Shown here: piece after piece, positions 55,701 through 59,039 of the stretch
How the letters are laid out: every line of letters starts with the position of its first letter
How positions within the stretch are numbered: the stretch's first letter is position 1
Made by a program: the position numbers and the translations under genes
Assembly (NCBI GenBank): GCA_028023455.1
Contig: JAQFVV010000321.1
Location: 248,001-312,000, forward strand
DNA: 64,000 bases
Reading direction: 5' to 3'
DNA from: Epiperipatus broadwayi
Lineage: Eukaryota; Onychophora; Udeonychophora; Euonychophora; Peripatidae
The notes under the pieces: generated by a model
Seen by the model: only the letters and a program-made list of their open reading frames with translations
The model's database searches: none
What the model was told of the DNA's origin: nothing

Positions 55701-57537
55701 TATCAAACAAACATAATTTTCTTTTTTTATTGACTCTTATTTGAAAATTATAATATTGTAAGTTTGAGTAATCATTGGAGACTAGTTTTAGTAATTATCC
55801 ATCTTCAGTGAAGATCATTGTTTTGAAAGTACTCATCCATCAGCCATCTTTATTTCTTTAATGCTGTCTAGACTGGGGCTTTGAATTCATATTACTTTCT
55901 TTGTATAGTTATCTATTTCTGCCACAAGGCTAAACATCTACATATTTTATTTTGGTTTTAAAGTTAACTTTTTTTCATTAAAATTATGACGCCAAATGTA
56001 AACTTTAGTAACCAATAGATTCCAGATGATAGTGCTTAAAAAGCATCCTATCCAATATCCCCAGATTAATTTCTAGCTTAATGAGGAGCTTTGGATCTTG
56101 GAACAATGCATCTGTATCTTTAGGATCTAATGTGTATTTTTTCTAACAACTATCATTTACTTCTCTCTTTACTATTAAGTTGTCAACCGAATTTAAAAAA
56201 AAAACATCTTTTCAATCTAAGCCAACTTTCTTATATCATATAGATCTGAAACCAGTTCAGTATTTATATATTATGCTGTTAGTTTTTTTAACAATTATAG
56301 GCAACTCTATTTTGCAGTCACAATTGGTATGAAGTCAATAAAATATCACTTGACTCTATCACATGATTCCAGCTAACCAGTTGCTGCTTCAGTAGCATAC
56401 TCTTTTTTTTTTACCATCTAATGCAATTTTTACTAACTAATTGATGGTAAACAATAGGATGCCTCAGACTAGTTTCTAGCTTATGACTTTTATCAAAAAG
56501 GAATCTTGAATTTTGGAACAGTGCACTTGGATCTTTAAGATATAGTGTATCTTCATTCTAGCAACATAATTTATTATTCTGTTTGTGAAAATTGAAAAAT
56601 ATATAAATGTTTTCAACTTAAGCCAATTTACTTTTATAGTCATAGATCTGACATCAGTTTAGTATCTATATATAAAAATGTTCTTGGTTTTTTAACAACT
56701 ATAGGCACCTCTATCCTGTTGTTTGTATAGATCTATGACTATACAGACAAGTTCACTTAGAATGAGAACATAATTTGGGCTGATAGCTTGATAGAAAAAT
56801 AGGGAAGTAAATAATGGCTGCTAGAAGAAAGATGCATTAGATTCTAAATGTTCTGGTGGACTGTTCCAAGATCCAAAGCTCTCACTGATGAAAGTTATAA
56901 ATTAGAAACTAATCTAGGGGTATTGGATAGGGATTTATTAACAACTATAGCATCATTTACACGAGATGATATCGCTTATGGTAAAAGAAAGAGAGTATGA
57001 TGCAGAAGCAGCAACATATAAATTGGAGTCATATGATATTTTATGTTATTATAGGTATCTTTAACGCTTATGAACAAAGCATTATTTGGCTTTCTTTTGT
57101 TATCTTCAATGTTTGCTTTGGTTATCTTCATTTACTCCAGTTATATATTATAAGCTTGAATAATCAGTTAAGTGGCATTATTATATCCATATATCAAGGC
57201 TATGCTTCTAATGTAAATATAAAGTGTTAAAAGAAGTTGTTAATGAGCATTGATAATCAAATATTGCAGGTTTGATCATAGGGTTTTATTATCTTGATAG
57301 TGAACTAGTCATATAATAGAAAGATTTTAATGCATTGTAATACCATTCTTAATCTTCTTTATATGTTCTATTACAAATTTTTGTATAATTTTTTGTAATG
57401 TTTTAAAAATCATTTTTCTGTATATTTATTAAGGTAATATTTATTTAATGAGTATTACATATATATTTTTATTTTTTTCAGTGCGAGAATTTATTAGCAA
57501 AGATTACAGAATTTGGAATTCTTATGTGGAAACATAA
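4606..57537 (+). CDS. AP5M1: AP-5 complex subunit mu-1, C-terminal nine exons
   Basis: This is the mu subunit of adaptor complex AP-5, a late-endosome/lysosome coat that works with SPG11 and SPG15 in retrieval from endosomes. Exons are 4606-4728, 16069-16149, 25865-26048, 26209-26345, 39695-39792, 48327-48412, 52428-52540, 54195-54291 and 57482-57537. Together they are 975 bp: 324 codons plus a stop, all phases matching. Human AP5M1 has about 490 residues, so the N-terminal third lies left of the window. The visible part carries the mu homology domain. Landmarks that line up with the vertebrate protein as I remember it are PAWRP, TCHAELEG, HPCVHT, TPPLETFTLC, GFYKVR, LPFYKR, LIWNIG, FPSKHLEISL, FKILEYTYSG and a YRIWNS terminus. 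Introns run from 160 bp to over 13 kb and are filled with transposons. No frame damage is visible, so the gene looks functional. Confidence 0.93.
4678..5783 (+). repeat. Right copy of tandem segmental duplication
   Basis: Counterpart of 1-1107. It holds the last 51 bases of the exon, the intron start, and the Penelope-like tail. The shared homology ends inside the Penelope-like element, so the element was in place before the duplication. Confidence 0.85.
5090..5835 (-). mobile_element. Penelope-like element 3' tail (copy 2)
   Basis: This is the - strand tail just downstream of the endonuclease remnant. The part from about 5275 to 5835 is repeated in inverted orientation at 6605-7170, giving the inverted terminal repeats typical of Penelope-like elements. 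At 5192-5164 (-) it carries CTGAAGA, a GATTG/CAATC stem and GAAAC. Confidence 0.75.
5830..6595 (-). pseudogene. Penelope-like RT C-terminus plus GIY-YIG endonuclease
   Basis: Read on -, the fragment starts in the C-terminal part of a Penelope reverse transcriptase (TSVFRKETFYGLLSSW, then NRINRAINLCSEE and a KNNYPVKVID linker). A frameshift near 6235 leads into the GIY-YIG nuclease: IYLIECLSC, then YIGTTKNTLKTRLR with the arginine of the R-x-x-x-R region. A second frameshift near 5986 leads into the C-terminal helix (HCKVLGHKEF, ERIKNYRERMLKEYF). Most of the RT is missing, so this is a 5'-truncated, dead copy. Known Penelope-like elements carry such a nuclease for target cutting. It lies antisense in AP5M1 intron 1. 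Confidence 0.85.
6605..7170 (+). repeat. Inverted copy of the Penelope-like tail
   Basis: The reverse complement of 5275-5835, with about 770 bp of RT/endonuclease remnant between the arms. It shares the run around AATGGAATRTTTAAATGGG and the AT repeat near 7080. The two arms could form a long hairpin if transcribed through. Confidence 0.8.
7385..7615 (+). pseudogene. Ty3/gypsy integrase core fragment
   Basis: One frame reads VVE-stop-LEYNVSTDSQQVIS, then IYDSLAHFGVPDVIESG, matching the gypsy integrase stretch between the first and second catalytic aspartates (TTSQQVI...FARFGIPDVLMSDNG in related elements). Two in-frame stops, and the second aspartate motif is lost (ESG for SDNG). The 66-codon open frame at 7414-7614 is the shifted shadow of this fragment. 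Confidence 0.6.
7860..8098 (+). repeat. Minisatellite, unit about 43 bp
   Basis: About five tandem units contain AAACATCTAGTGATATAAAT followed by GCACAATGATGATG and GATGATC. The last three units are nearly identical and the earlier ones more diverged. It lies in AP5M1 intron 1. Confidence 0.85.
8100..10320. other. Intron sequence with no recognised feature
   Basis: AT-rich intron without exon-like or transposon protein signal on either strand. A stretch with AGTTTATATGTATGT and ATATACTTCATGTGTATAA is repeated loosely at 9815-9870 and 9915-9960. Confidence 0.5.
10330..10560 (+). mobile_element. Penelope-like tail fragment, + orientation
   Basis: Matches the reverse complement of about 5098-5280 (and its copy in 1-1107), from the TATAAAATGTAAAATTATAT run to GATATTAATATTATAT. 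It carries the same hammerhead-like motif: CTGAAGA at 10467-10473, a stem ATTG/CAAT, and GAAAC at 10491-10495. No coding part is attached. Confidence 0.75.
11040..11140 (-). repeat. Possible decayed tRNA-like SINE head
   Basis: On -, TAGAGCAGTGGTAGAGTAAT resembles an A-box region, and GGATTGAAGTC about 35 bases later resembles a weak B box. No poly-A or target duplication is visible, so this is tentative. Confidence 0.25.
11890..13560 (+). pseudogene. Degraded Ty3/gypsy gag-pol
   Basis: Fragments occur in the right order. A gag-like piece (11918-12121) contains LRELAKSCKYGDTLEDIL and SRDLTYRRAL. At 12400-12570 the end of RNase H reads YDFELNYKKGNTIKHVVALL. At 12680-12840 the integrase zinc region reads YVWWPGVNKEIVHFIKTCDK. 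At 13075-13377 the integrase core reads SDDTTFKSNLMNFLK, then PYYLKTNGIAEKAVKMLK and TNTGKSPAEIMNG. Protease and most of RT are absent and there are many stops. No LTRs could be paired. It lies sense in AP5M1 intron 1. Confidence 0.85.
13600..14985. other. Intron sequence with no recognised feature
   Basis: AT-rich and without coding signal on either strand. There is a G12 run near 14905. Confidence 0.45.
14988..15771 (+). repeat. Dispersed repeat about 780 bp (copy A)
   Basis: The reverse complement of this stretch is found at about 42845-43570, where it interrupts a LINE. Shared parts include GTAAGGAAAATATATTAGAG, TGATAAGAAAATTGTG, AATCAAGGATGAA and CATTTATTGATT. It starts TGTTGTGTTTTG and is non-coding, so a solo LTR is possible, but clear ends and target duplications were not found. 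Confidence 0.65.
16069..16149 (+). CDS. AP5M1: AP5M1 exon 2 (visible numbering), GC donor
   Basis: The acceptor is ttgcatag and the 27 codons read LPAWRPQLFQGKPSFQIL then ITEYIRCFQ, lining up with PAWK..YKGKPQVSISITEKV of the human protein. The exon is followed by GCAAGT at 16150, so the intron is of the GC-AG class with an otherwise perfect CAG|GCAAGT donor. There is no GT donor nearby that would keep the match to the next exon (YNSEDHEDLWDIFG). Confidence 0.85.
16407..16506 (-). mobile_element. tRNA-derived SINE copy 1
   Basis: On -, the unit reads from GCATTGGTGGTTGAGAGG through CTGCCTTACAAGCAG and GGGTTCGCGTCCC to a poly-A tail. It is flanked by the perfect 12-bp duplication ATGCACATACTT (16395-16406 and 16507-16518). 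The body is little more than the tRNA moiety, of tRNA-Gly type with an altered anticodon loop. A and B boxes are visible. Confidence 0.9.
17823..17908 (+). mobile_element. tRNA-derived SINE copy 2
   Basis: GCGTTGGTGGCCTAGCAG, GTTGCCTTCCAAGCAAC and GGTTCGCATCCC follow tRNA-Gly(TCC) closely, and a short ...TTTGACATATG precedes the poly-A. The 11-bp target duplication AATCAATTATA flanks it (17812-17822 and 17909-17919). This copy is the closest to the parent tRNA and suggests the family's origin. Confidence 0.9.
18130..19610 (-). pseudogene. LINE reverse transcriptase to C-terminus (3' half)
   Basis: On -, in order: NCSNYHGISLL and FIDLFKAFDSVNRI, CCPPELIHIIQLLYDGIRKS, then after a one-base frameshift GIKQGCALAPIVFSIFMTVI, VNWFRYLNSFICRNG, and a C-terminal part near 18350-18250 (VTKLDIVLKYFKK). 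This is the RT and connection region of an APE-type LINE. It carries stops and at least one frameshift. The YADD catalytic stretch is not visible and seems deleted. It pairs with the inverted 5' half at 19640-25690. Confidence 0.85.
19640..19980 (+). pseudogene. LINE endonuclease domain (inverted 5' half, part 1)
   Basis: On +, IFLLGDFNAHIGTNIRLGS (the GDFNA active-site block of an apurinic-type endonuclease), then TTHGLTITNTLFRQKN and DCWTYHRLVCSKIKM, which in relatives is the catalytic DHRLV motif (here YHRLV). It faces the opposite way to the RT half at 18130-19610. Homology to the copy at 41.5 kb ends near 19975. Confidence 0.85.
20088..22226 (+). repeat. 5' LTR (2139 bp)
   Basis: The first 28 bases form a palindrome, TGTAACGA...TCGTTACA, around TATATAAATATG. 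Several short antisense open frames (for example 21660-21866, 21313-21516, 20883-21074, 20481-20717) recur unchanged in the 3' LTR. This only reflects the recent duplication of the LTR at insertion. One has two CxxC pairs close by, but no known family. Confidence 0.92.
22227..22821 (+). mobile_element. LTR element interior with primer-binding site
   Basis: Directly after the 5' LTR, TGGCGTCCCAAGTGTGG (22229-22245) stands where the tRNA primer-binding site of gypsy elements lies. It resembles the common TGGCGCCCAACGTGGGG form. A purine run GAAGGGAGGGGG is at about 22599, and a short GAGGAAG lies ten bases before the 3' LTR. No gag or pol frame is visible. Confidence 0.75.
22822..24960 (+). repeat. 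3' LTR (2139 bp)
   Basis: Near-identical to the 5' LTR. Differences I can see include a one-base deletion near 23314, and substitutions near 24038, 24843, 24930 and 24938. It is followed by ATGG, the second copy of the target duplication. Confidence 0.92.
25080..25700 (+). pseudogene. LINE linker region (inverted 5' half, part 2)
   Basis: This continues the LINE interrupted at 19975. TTTAGAAGAATCTACTATAC and ATTTCAACAGTTATTAAACA correspond to 41885-41950 of the other copy, followed by the linker (AWNLLRNGLW, ELQNKYKDLKAEV, RRFKMITAKKTQTFID) and the stretch before the RT (LFKFSIDIFIYDGNDI). Stops interrupt it. Confidence 0.75.
25865..26048 (+). CDS. AP5M1: AP5M1 exon 3
   Basis: The acceptor is ttctattag and the donor gtataa. 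The exon starts in phase 0 and ends after the first base of a codon. YNSEDHEDLWDIFG, TCHAELEGACPMVTLAL and LTHPCVHTTD match the start of the mu homology domain in AP5M1 (VVGTVTCKCDLEG, LVHPCV). Confidence 0.93.
26209..26345 (+). CDS. AP5M1: AP5M1 exon 4
   Basis: The acceptor is tttatag and the donor gtaagt. Only 160 bp of intron separates it from exon 3, the shortest intron in the gene. It encodes IPATCLIGSRKIRFTPPLETF, TLCHYVIEKQ and GFYKVR, matching FTPPLESFNLC and GFYQMK of the vertebrate protein. Confidence 0.93.
26400..27240. other. Intron sequence with no recognised feature
   Basis: AT-rich start of intron 4. I see no transposon protein or repeat pairing here. Confidence 0.4.
27245..28170 (+). 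mobile_element. Possible piggyBac-type non-autonomous element
   Basis: The left edge is TTAA followed by CCCTTGGATAG. The right edge is CTATGGAAAGG followed by TTAA, a partial inverted match, with TTAA on both sides as in piggyBac insertions. Inside, a block of about 100 bp ending TCACGTGATAGCATAT occurs twice (about 27790-27895 and 28000-28095). The - strand frame 27265-27498 has no recognisable transposase. Confidence 0.35.
28165..30450 (-). repeat. 2.3-kb dispersed repeat R, copy 1
   Basis: The reverse complement of this region matches 35000-36217 plus 37739-39110, and 59040-61340. Shared landmarks on - are AAATCAACAGTCAATCT near the 5' end, a degenerate middle rich in TACATATATG, and the stretch GCTTGTTTTTAA near the 3' end. 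There is no protein signal. The open frame 29327-29596 is minisatellite-like middle sequence. Confidence 0.7.
31564..31869. repeat. Long inverted repeat (hairpin), arms about 130 bp
   Basis: The left arm starts CTTGAAATAATAAATTTAAC and the right arm ends with its complement. Arms of about 130 bp are separated by about 42 bp. A few mismatches occur. It is compatible with a MITE or a fold-back element, but no clear target duplication is visible. It lies in AP5M1 intron 4. Confidence 0.85.
31950..32145 (-). pseudogene. Penelope-like endonuclease C-terminal tail
   Basis: On -, KLKLKRQ followed in another frame by EAMMISRNRGGLMNKQSAN resembles the end of Penelope-like nucleases (short helix, then N-x-x-x-LMN). 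Downstream, at 31980-31957 (-), TTGATAA...GAAAC gives the hammerhead-like pattern seen in the other tails. Confidence 0.5.
32383..32935 (+). pseudogene. Penelope-like GIY-YIG endonuclease fragment
   Basis: One frame reads FLEHQGVYEIPC (the GVY-x-I-x-C of this nuclease group). After a frameshift with loss of the YIG segment, the long open frame has SNRQINVRINEHRNAF, with the conserved R-x-x-EH, then FLEIGHKPDFDNTKI, RESFEILKRPTGLNRADE and IPAMWKPF. This is the C-terminal nuclease of a Penelope-like element of a family different from the one at 5.8 kb. Just downstream (32900-32931) is CTTGATAA, a wobble stem GGCGG/CTGTC, and GAAAT. Confidence 0.85.
33190..34230. other. Intron sequence with no recognised feature
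   Basis: AT-rich, no coding or repeat pairing found on either strand. Confidence 0.45.
34235..34735 (-). mobile_element. Penelope-like fragment with inverted ends
   Basis: On -, the fragment encodes HKIDFSSTRIISRCDNLYQC, KIREVIEILKRPD and PPVWKDFFKK, the C-terminal part of a Penelope-like nuclease. A tail follows with TGGATGACTTG...CAAGTCGAAAC (34323-34295). Inverted copies of AAGACATATTTTGTGGGTTC and its neighbours bound it (34245-34275 versus 34690-34730). Confidence 0.75.
35000..36217 (+). repeat. Dispersed repeat R, copy 2, left part
   Basis: Matches the 5' part of the copy at 59040-61340 and the complement of 28165-30450. The first shared landmark is AAATCAACAGTCAATCTTG; the middle has TTGTGATTTACATATATGTT. 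It is interrupted at 36218 by a solo LTR and resumes at 37739. Confidence 0.8.
36218..37734 (+). mobile_element. Solo LTR, 1517 bp, TG...TA ends
   Basis: Starts TGTAACAAAC and ends GGTGTTATA, with ATAT on both sides as a 4-bp target duplication. The undisturbed copy of repeat R at 59.7 kb reads straight through the equivalent point, so it serves as the empty site. The LTR is more GC-rich than its host sequence and holds an AATAAAG near 37174. Its ends match those of the LTR element at 20088-24960 (TGTAAC...GTTATA), which suggests the same superfamily. The open frame 36910-37176 has no known family. Confidence 0.85.
37739..39110 (+). repeat. Dispersed repeat R, copy 2, right part
   Basis: Continues the repeat after the solo LTR. 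TTTGTGCTTCTCTGCATATA is nearly shared with 60440-60460 and TTTGTGTTTATTTCTA-like sequence with 61255-61270. No coding signal. Confidence 0.8.
39695..39792 (+). CDS. AP5M1: AP5M1 exon 5
   Basis: The acceptor is tttaatag and the donor gtatgt. It starts in phase 0 and ends after two codon bases. It encodes NESQTQFLLQLKLSEKIKNS, then FEYFQVELPFYK, matching QLRITINLKLHESVKNNFEF..IPFYNR of the vertebrate protein. Intron 4 before it is the longest here (over 13 kb). Confidence 0.93.
40830..44930 (+). pseudogene. APE-type LINE, near complete but decayed
   Basis: In order on +: an endonuclease start near 40850-41130, IFLFRNFNACVDINSSF (GDFNA decayed to RNFNA), DCWLDYRLMGRKIK (DHRLV decayed to DYRLM), a linker at 41900-42420, RILLNRLLPDLNEQLP at 42720, and SDLYIASIDFIKVF with LKLFGSSKL at 43610-43690. 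FKAFEMKTGVKQ follows at 43770, and a C-terminal zinc-finger-like stretch CFICGCILCSTDLF at 44697. It has many stops and frameshifts. A 730-bp dispersed repeat interrupts it at about 42845-43570. It is the same family as the LINE at 18.1-25.7 kb and lies sense in AP5M1 intron 5. Confidence 0.85.
42845..43570 (-). repeat. Dispersed repeat about 730 bp (copy B)
   Basis: The reverse complement of copy A at 14988-15771. It splits the LINE between the FRELRNAVNIVFVV block and the QEKCWEQKSDLY block, so it entered after the LINE. The sequence TCAG lies on both sides and may be the target duplication. Confidence 0.7.
45838..45998. repeat. Inverted repeat with about 35-bp perfect ends
   Basis: The ends ATATTCTAGAATA...ATTAAAAAATTCCATATG pair with their complement at the right. 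Inner arms AGCTAGCTTAC and GTAAGCTGGCT continue the pairing. This is a compact fold-back or MITE-like sequence. Confidence 0.8.
46030..46430. repeat. Nested inverted and direct repeats
   Basis: TCAATGAAATAGTAAAT near 46085 pairs with ATTTACTATTTTCATTGA near 46370 and with a similar stretch near 46160. The internal part ATTGCATTT..GAAGAG recurs. The outer ends near 46045 and 46420 (AGAAAAATTA and TAATTTTTCTAG) are also complementary. Confidence 0.65.
46440..48326. other. Intron sequence; one weak repeat
   Basis: No coding signal. About 47170-47470 (AATCCAGATTA, then a TCTCAGACTT stretch) resembles 55230-55460, so a dispersed repeat is likely there. The rest shows nothing. Confidence 0.4.
48327..48412 (+). 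CDS. AP5M1: AP5M1 exon 6
   Basis: The acceptor is tatgttag and the donor gtatga. It encodes RGIIKNYDCKPTTGHTSLSA, then DKKKLIWNI, with a split glycine codon at the 3' end. Matches the RGPI..SFGQLEV...LLIWIIG segment of the vertebrate protein. Confidence 0.92.
49125..49945. repeat. Inverted pair of a tRNA-like repeat
   Basis: The arms are 49125-49372 and 49680-49945, with about 310 bp between. The left arm contains AAACTTTTCCAAATA and the right arm ends with TATTTGGAAAAGTTTAAAC. Inside the right arm TTGGTTAGAATGTTGCTTTA and GTTCAACTCCT look like tRNA A- and B-box regions, so these are probably two copies of an old SINE in opposite directions. Confidence 0.6.
51380..51890 (+). pseudogene. LINE linker-region fragment
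   Basis: The open frame 51636-51833 reads TEINKKITDTLLKTAMKIAC, then NKFSTETRQCLKKRMNMK and IECLEFYKMI, with a continuation KKRVNNDIRIYL. This looks like the region between endonuclease and RT in some APE-type LINEs (SxET-x-x-L-x-x-RR, then IRKDIR). The family is different from the other LINE here. Confidence 0.5.
52021..52259. repeat. Long near-perfect hairpin before AP5M1 exon 7
   Basis: Arms of about 112 bp: TTACATTCAAATATCAGCC at the left pairs with GGCTGATATTTGAATGTAA at the right. The centre is GGAATAAAAAGGA...TCCTTTTTATTCC with only about 9 bp between. It ends about 170 bp upstream of the acceptor at 52428. A transcript would fold into a long duplex. Confidence 0.9.
52428..52540 (+). 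CDS. AP5M1: AP5M1 exon 7
   Basis: The acceptor is gtcacag and the donor gtcaga. It encodes SKFPSKHLEISLNGSLKF, then CPEKDTDALVTSKAYAE, matching QKFPKSMEISLSGTVTF...GETAYLK of the vertebrate protein. Confidence 0.93.
52735..53440 (-). repeat. Two head-to-tail Penelope-like tail units
   Basis: Units start near 52735 and 53185. Both contain AGAGTAATC, then CCAATAT or CCAATATCC, ACTAGTTT, CTTTCATCA, CCAGCAGCCACCTTTT and AAAGCTTTGAGTTCAAAAT. On -, each has a hammerhead-like core: TTGATGA...GAGAAAC (52831-52807) and CTGATGA...AAAAAC (53286-53261). Further units lie at 55.8-57 kb. Confidence 0.7.
53670..53990. repeat. Long inverted repeat, arms about 140 bp
   Basis: The left end AATTCATAGTATTATTTCCG pairs with AAATTATACTATGAATTTTT at the right. 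TAATAGCTAAATAGCTG pairs with CAGCTATTTAGCTATTA, and CATAAGAATGTGAGTGATGA with the complement near 53865. The loop is about 30 bp. Confidence 0.85.
54195..54291 (+). CDS. AP5M1: AP5M1 exon 8
   Basis: The acceptor is attttag and the donor gtaatt. It encodes IKFKILEYTYSGVCIEPKSI, then QVTPSTKCKPVS, matching [22 protein letters not shown] of the vertebrate protein. The last codon is split after its first base. Confidence 0.93.
54850..55005. repeat. Inverted repeat, arms about 60 bp
   Basis: ATGAATTATAATATCATAGC and AAACCATGGCACA on the left pair, with some mismatches, with TGTGCCATGATTTAAGCTAC and TTATTATAATTTAT on the right. The loop is about 40 bp. Confidence 0.65.
55230..57000. repeat. Cluster of decayed Penelope-like tail units
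   Basis: Units in - orientation lie at about 55760-55980, 55990-56360 and 56440-56720. One in + orientation lies at about 56730-56950. They share CCAATATCC-type, TAGATCTGA and CAGTTCAGTAT stretches with 52735-53440. The best hammerhead-like core is CTGATGA at 56884-56890 with GAAAC at 56905-56909 (+). Another on - is at 56495-56472. The part 55230-55460 is similar to 47170-47470. Confidence 0.55.
57482..57537 (+). CDS. AP5M1: AP5M1 last coding exon and stop
   Basis: The acceptor is ttttttcag. After the split valine it encodes REFISKDYRIWNSYVET and TAA (57535-57537), matching RKLISSDYYIWNS near the vertebrate C-terminus. It is about ten residues shorter at the end, lacking the human PAPVTYGSLLL tail. 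The 3' UTR runs on into a SINE at 57600; AATAAA candidates are near 57768 and 57807. Confidence 0.92.
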
Positions 57538-57599
57538 TTAAAGACTAGAAGTCAAAGTATATGTTTGGAAGTTAATTGCCATTAATTCTACTAATATCT

Positions 57600-57714
57600 G
57601 TCAAGCATTGGTGGTCGAGAGGTCAGCGACGGTTGCTTTACAAGCAGTTGTCCCGGGTTAGCGGGTTCGCTACCCGGCTGATGCTATGACCCATGAGGAA
57701 AAAAAAAATTATAG
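57600..57714 (+). mobile_element. tRNA-derived SINE copy 3 (in AP5M1 3' UTR)
   Basis: GCATTGGTGGTCGAGAGG, GTTGCTTTACAAGCAG and GGTTCGCTACCC give A box, anticodon stem and B box; a poly-A tail follows CCATGAGG. The short target duplication TAATATCT lies at 57592-57599 and 57715-57722. A small tandem gain (CGGGTTAG/CGGGTTCG) sits before the B box. It begins 63 bases after the AP5M1 stop, so it probably lies in the mRNA. Confidence 0.85.
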
Positions 57715-57724
57715 TAATATCTTA

Positions 57725-58330
57725 AAACTTCTTTTTTTTCCTTATATAACAATAAGAATATATGAATTAAAATAAAGTTAAACTAATTATTAAAAAAATA
57801 TTAATTAAAAATAAAATTTTAGCTATTATTTTTATTCATCATTCATCATATTTTTAATAATTATTATAACCTAAATCAATCCAATATTCTAATAATAAAA
57901 TTGGCTAATAATCTTTTTCTGAATATCAAATAAATAATCCTAGTTTATTTTAAAATAAAAGGAAAAAACAAACAAGTTTTTCTGAATTATTTTTTTCTTG
58001 CTTTTTATTTACCTATATTATAATGTATAATAATAAGTAACAGAAACCAGAAATTAATCTAAGAAAATTATATTAGAGCAATTAAAAATTGTATACATAT
58101 AATAAATCAAATATCCAATATTAAAATTATTTGTCCACGTTCTTATACACTTATAATTAATATAATAATTAATCTAAATAAGATTGAAACAAGCAATTAA
58201 TTATAATGTTTTAATTATCAAACTGGCTTTGATCTCTTATTGATAATTAAATAATTATAATTAATTGTTTGTTTCAATCTTATGTAGATTGATTACTACA
58301 TTAAAAATTTTATTGCATTACAAATAATAA
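57725..58330. other. AT-rich intergenic stretch with a hairpin
   Basis: Very AT-rich and non-coding. An inverted repeat at about 58159-58296 pairs TAATCTAAATAAGATTGAAA with TTTCAATCTTATGTAGATTG, arms about 55 bp. It lies just left of the bacterial-type sequence. Confidence 0.7.
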
Positions 58331-58340
58331 TAATTTAATC

Positions 58341-58715
58341 ATTTTTGTTGCTAATCTTCAAGTAATTGCAATTCCAATCAATAAAGAAGAATTACAAAAA
58401 ATATTAAAAGTATGGTTGTTTAAATATTATGCTTATGGATACAATCCTGAAAAATCAATTACTTTTATTCAATCTGATGTTTTAAAACATACTCAGTACA
58501 TATTCTGTTGGAGGATAATCTACTATAATCCAGCATAAAGGTAAATCAGTAAAAATGAAAATGAACTCATTGCATCCAGATTAATAACAACCTCAACTCT
58601 AATGGCAGCTGATATTCTATTATATAATGCTGATTTAGTTTCAGTTAGTAAAGATCAAAAACAATATTTTGAATTAACAAAAAATATTATTGAAAGAAGA
58701 ACAAAACCACAAATC
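58341..58715 (+). pseudogene. trpS: Bacterial-type tryptophanyl-tRNA synthetase fragment
   Basis: One frame reads IFVANLQVIAIPINKEELQK, YNPEKSITFIQSDVLKHTQ (58341-58496) and then, after stops at 58536 and 58542 in the same frame, NENELIASRLITTSTLM, AADILLYNADLVSVSKDQKQ and YFELTKNIIER (58557-58715). These follow the class I TrpRS core: ADLHA, GLDPEKS..FIQS, LMAADILLY, the DQKQH-x-ELTR-x-I-x-ER block. The DQKQ form is bacterial; animal mitochondrial WARS2 has DQVQH, as I recall. The N-terminal HIGH-like and the KMSKS regions are missing. The frame stops at a TGA (58716) that Mollicutes would read as Trp. Codons are extremely AT-rich. It is a dead fragment and lies downstream of AP5M1. Confidence 0.82.
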
Positions 58716-58739
58716 TGATTGAAAAGAATAGTTCTTCTA

Positions 58740-59037
58740 TTAATATTGGTTAAATCAACTTTAATTAGCACCGGCCATGTTTAAGAGCAATTTCAATTGC
58801 ATCATGAATTTGATTAATTAATTCTTCATTATTACAAATAATTCGCTCAATAACAATATCATTAGTGTAATGGTATGGACAATGAGGGGTTAATAGAAAG
58901 AGAACCTGAGGTTACAATGTCCTACAATTGGGTATTTATTTGTAACAGTATACCACATTAGGGCATAATTATAAGGATATGGGAATCCATCACCATTCCC
59001 AATAAAACAAAGTTCACCAGCATTACCCACAATTAAT
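58740..59037 (-). other. Unidentified bacterial-like coding remnant
   Basis: On -, one frame reads LIVGNAGELCFIGNGDGF, YPYNYALMWYTVTNKYPIVG and a neighbouring frame TPHCPYHYTNDIVIERII, then NEELINQIHDAIEIALKHG. These are protein-like but I do not recognise the family. Base composition matches the adjacent trpS fragment, so it is probably part of the same transferred piece. Confidence 0.4.
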
Positions 59038-59039
59038 AC

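Noticed and set aside
58341-58715. Processed copy of animal mitochondrial TrpRS (WARS2)
   Set aside because: The LMAADILLY and DQKQ...ELTKNI-x-ER stretch follows bacterial enzymes, and the adjacent uvrA has no animal source. The PEKS...HTQ part alone would not have decided it.
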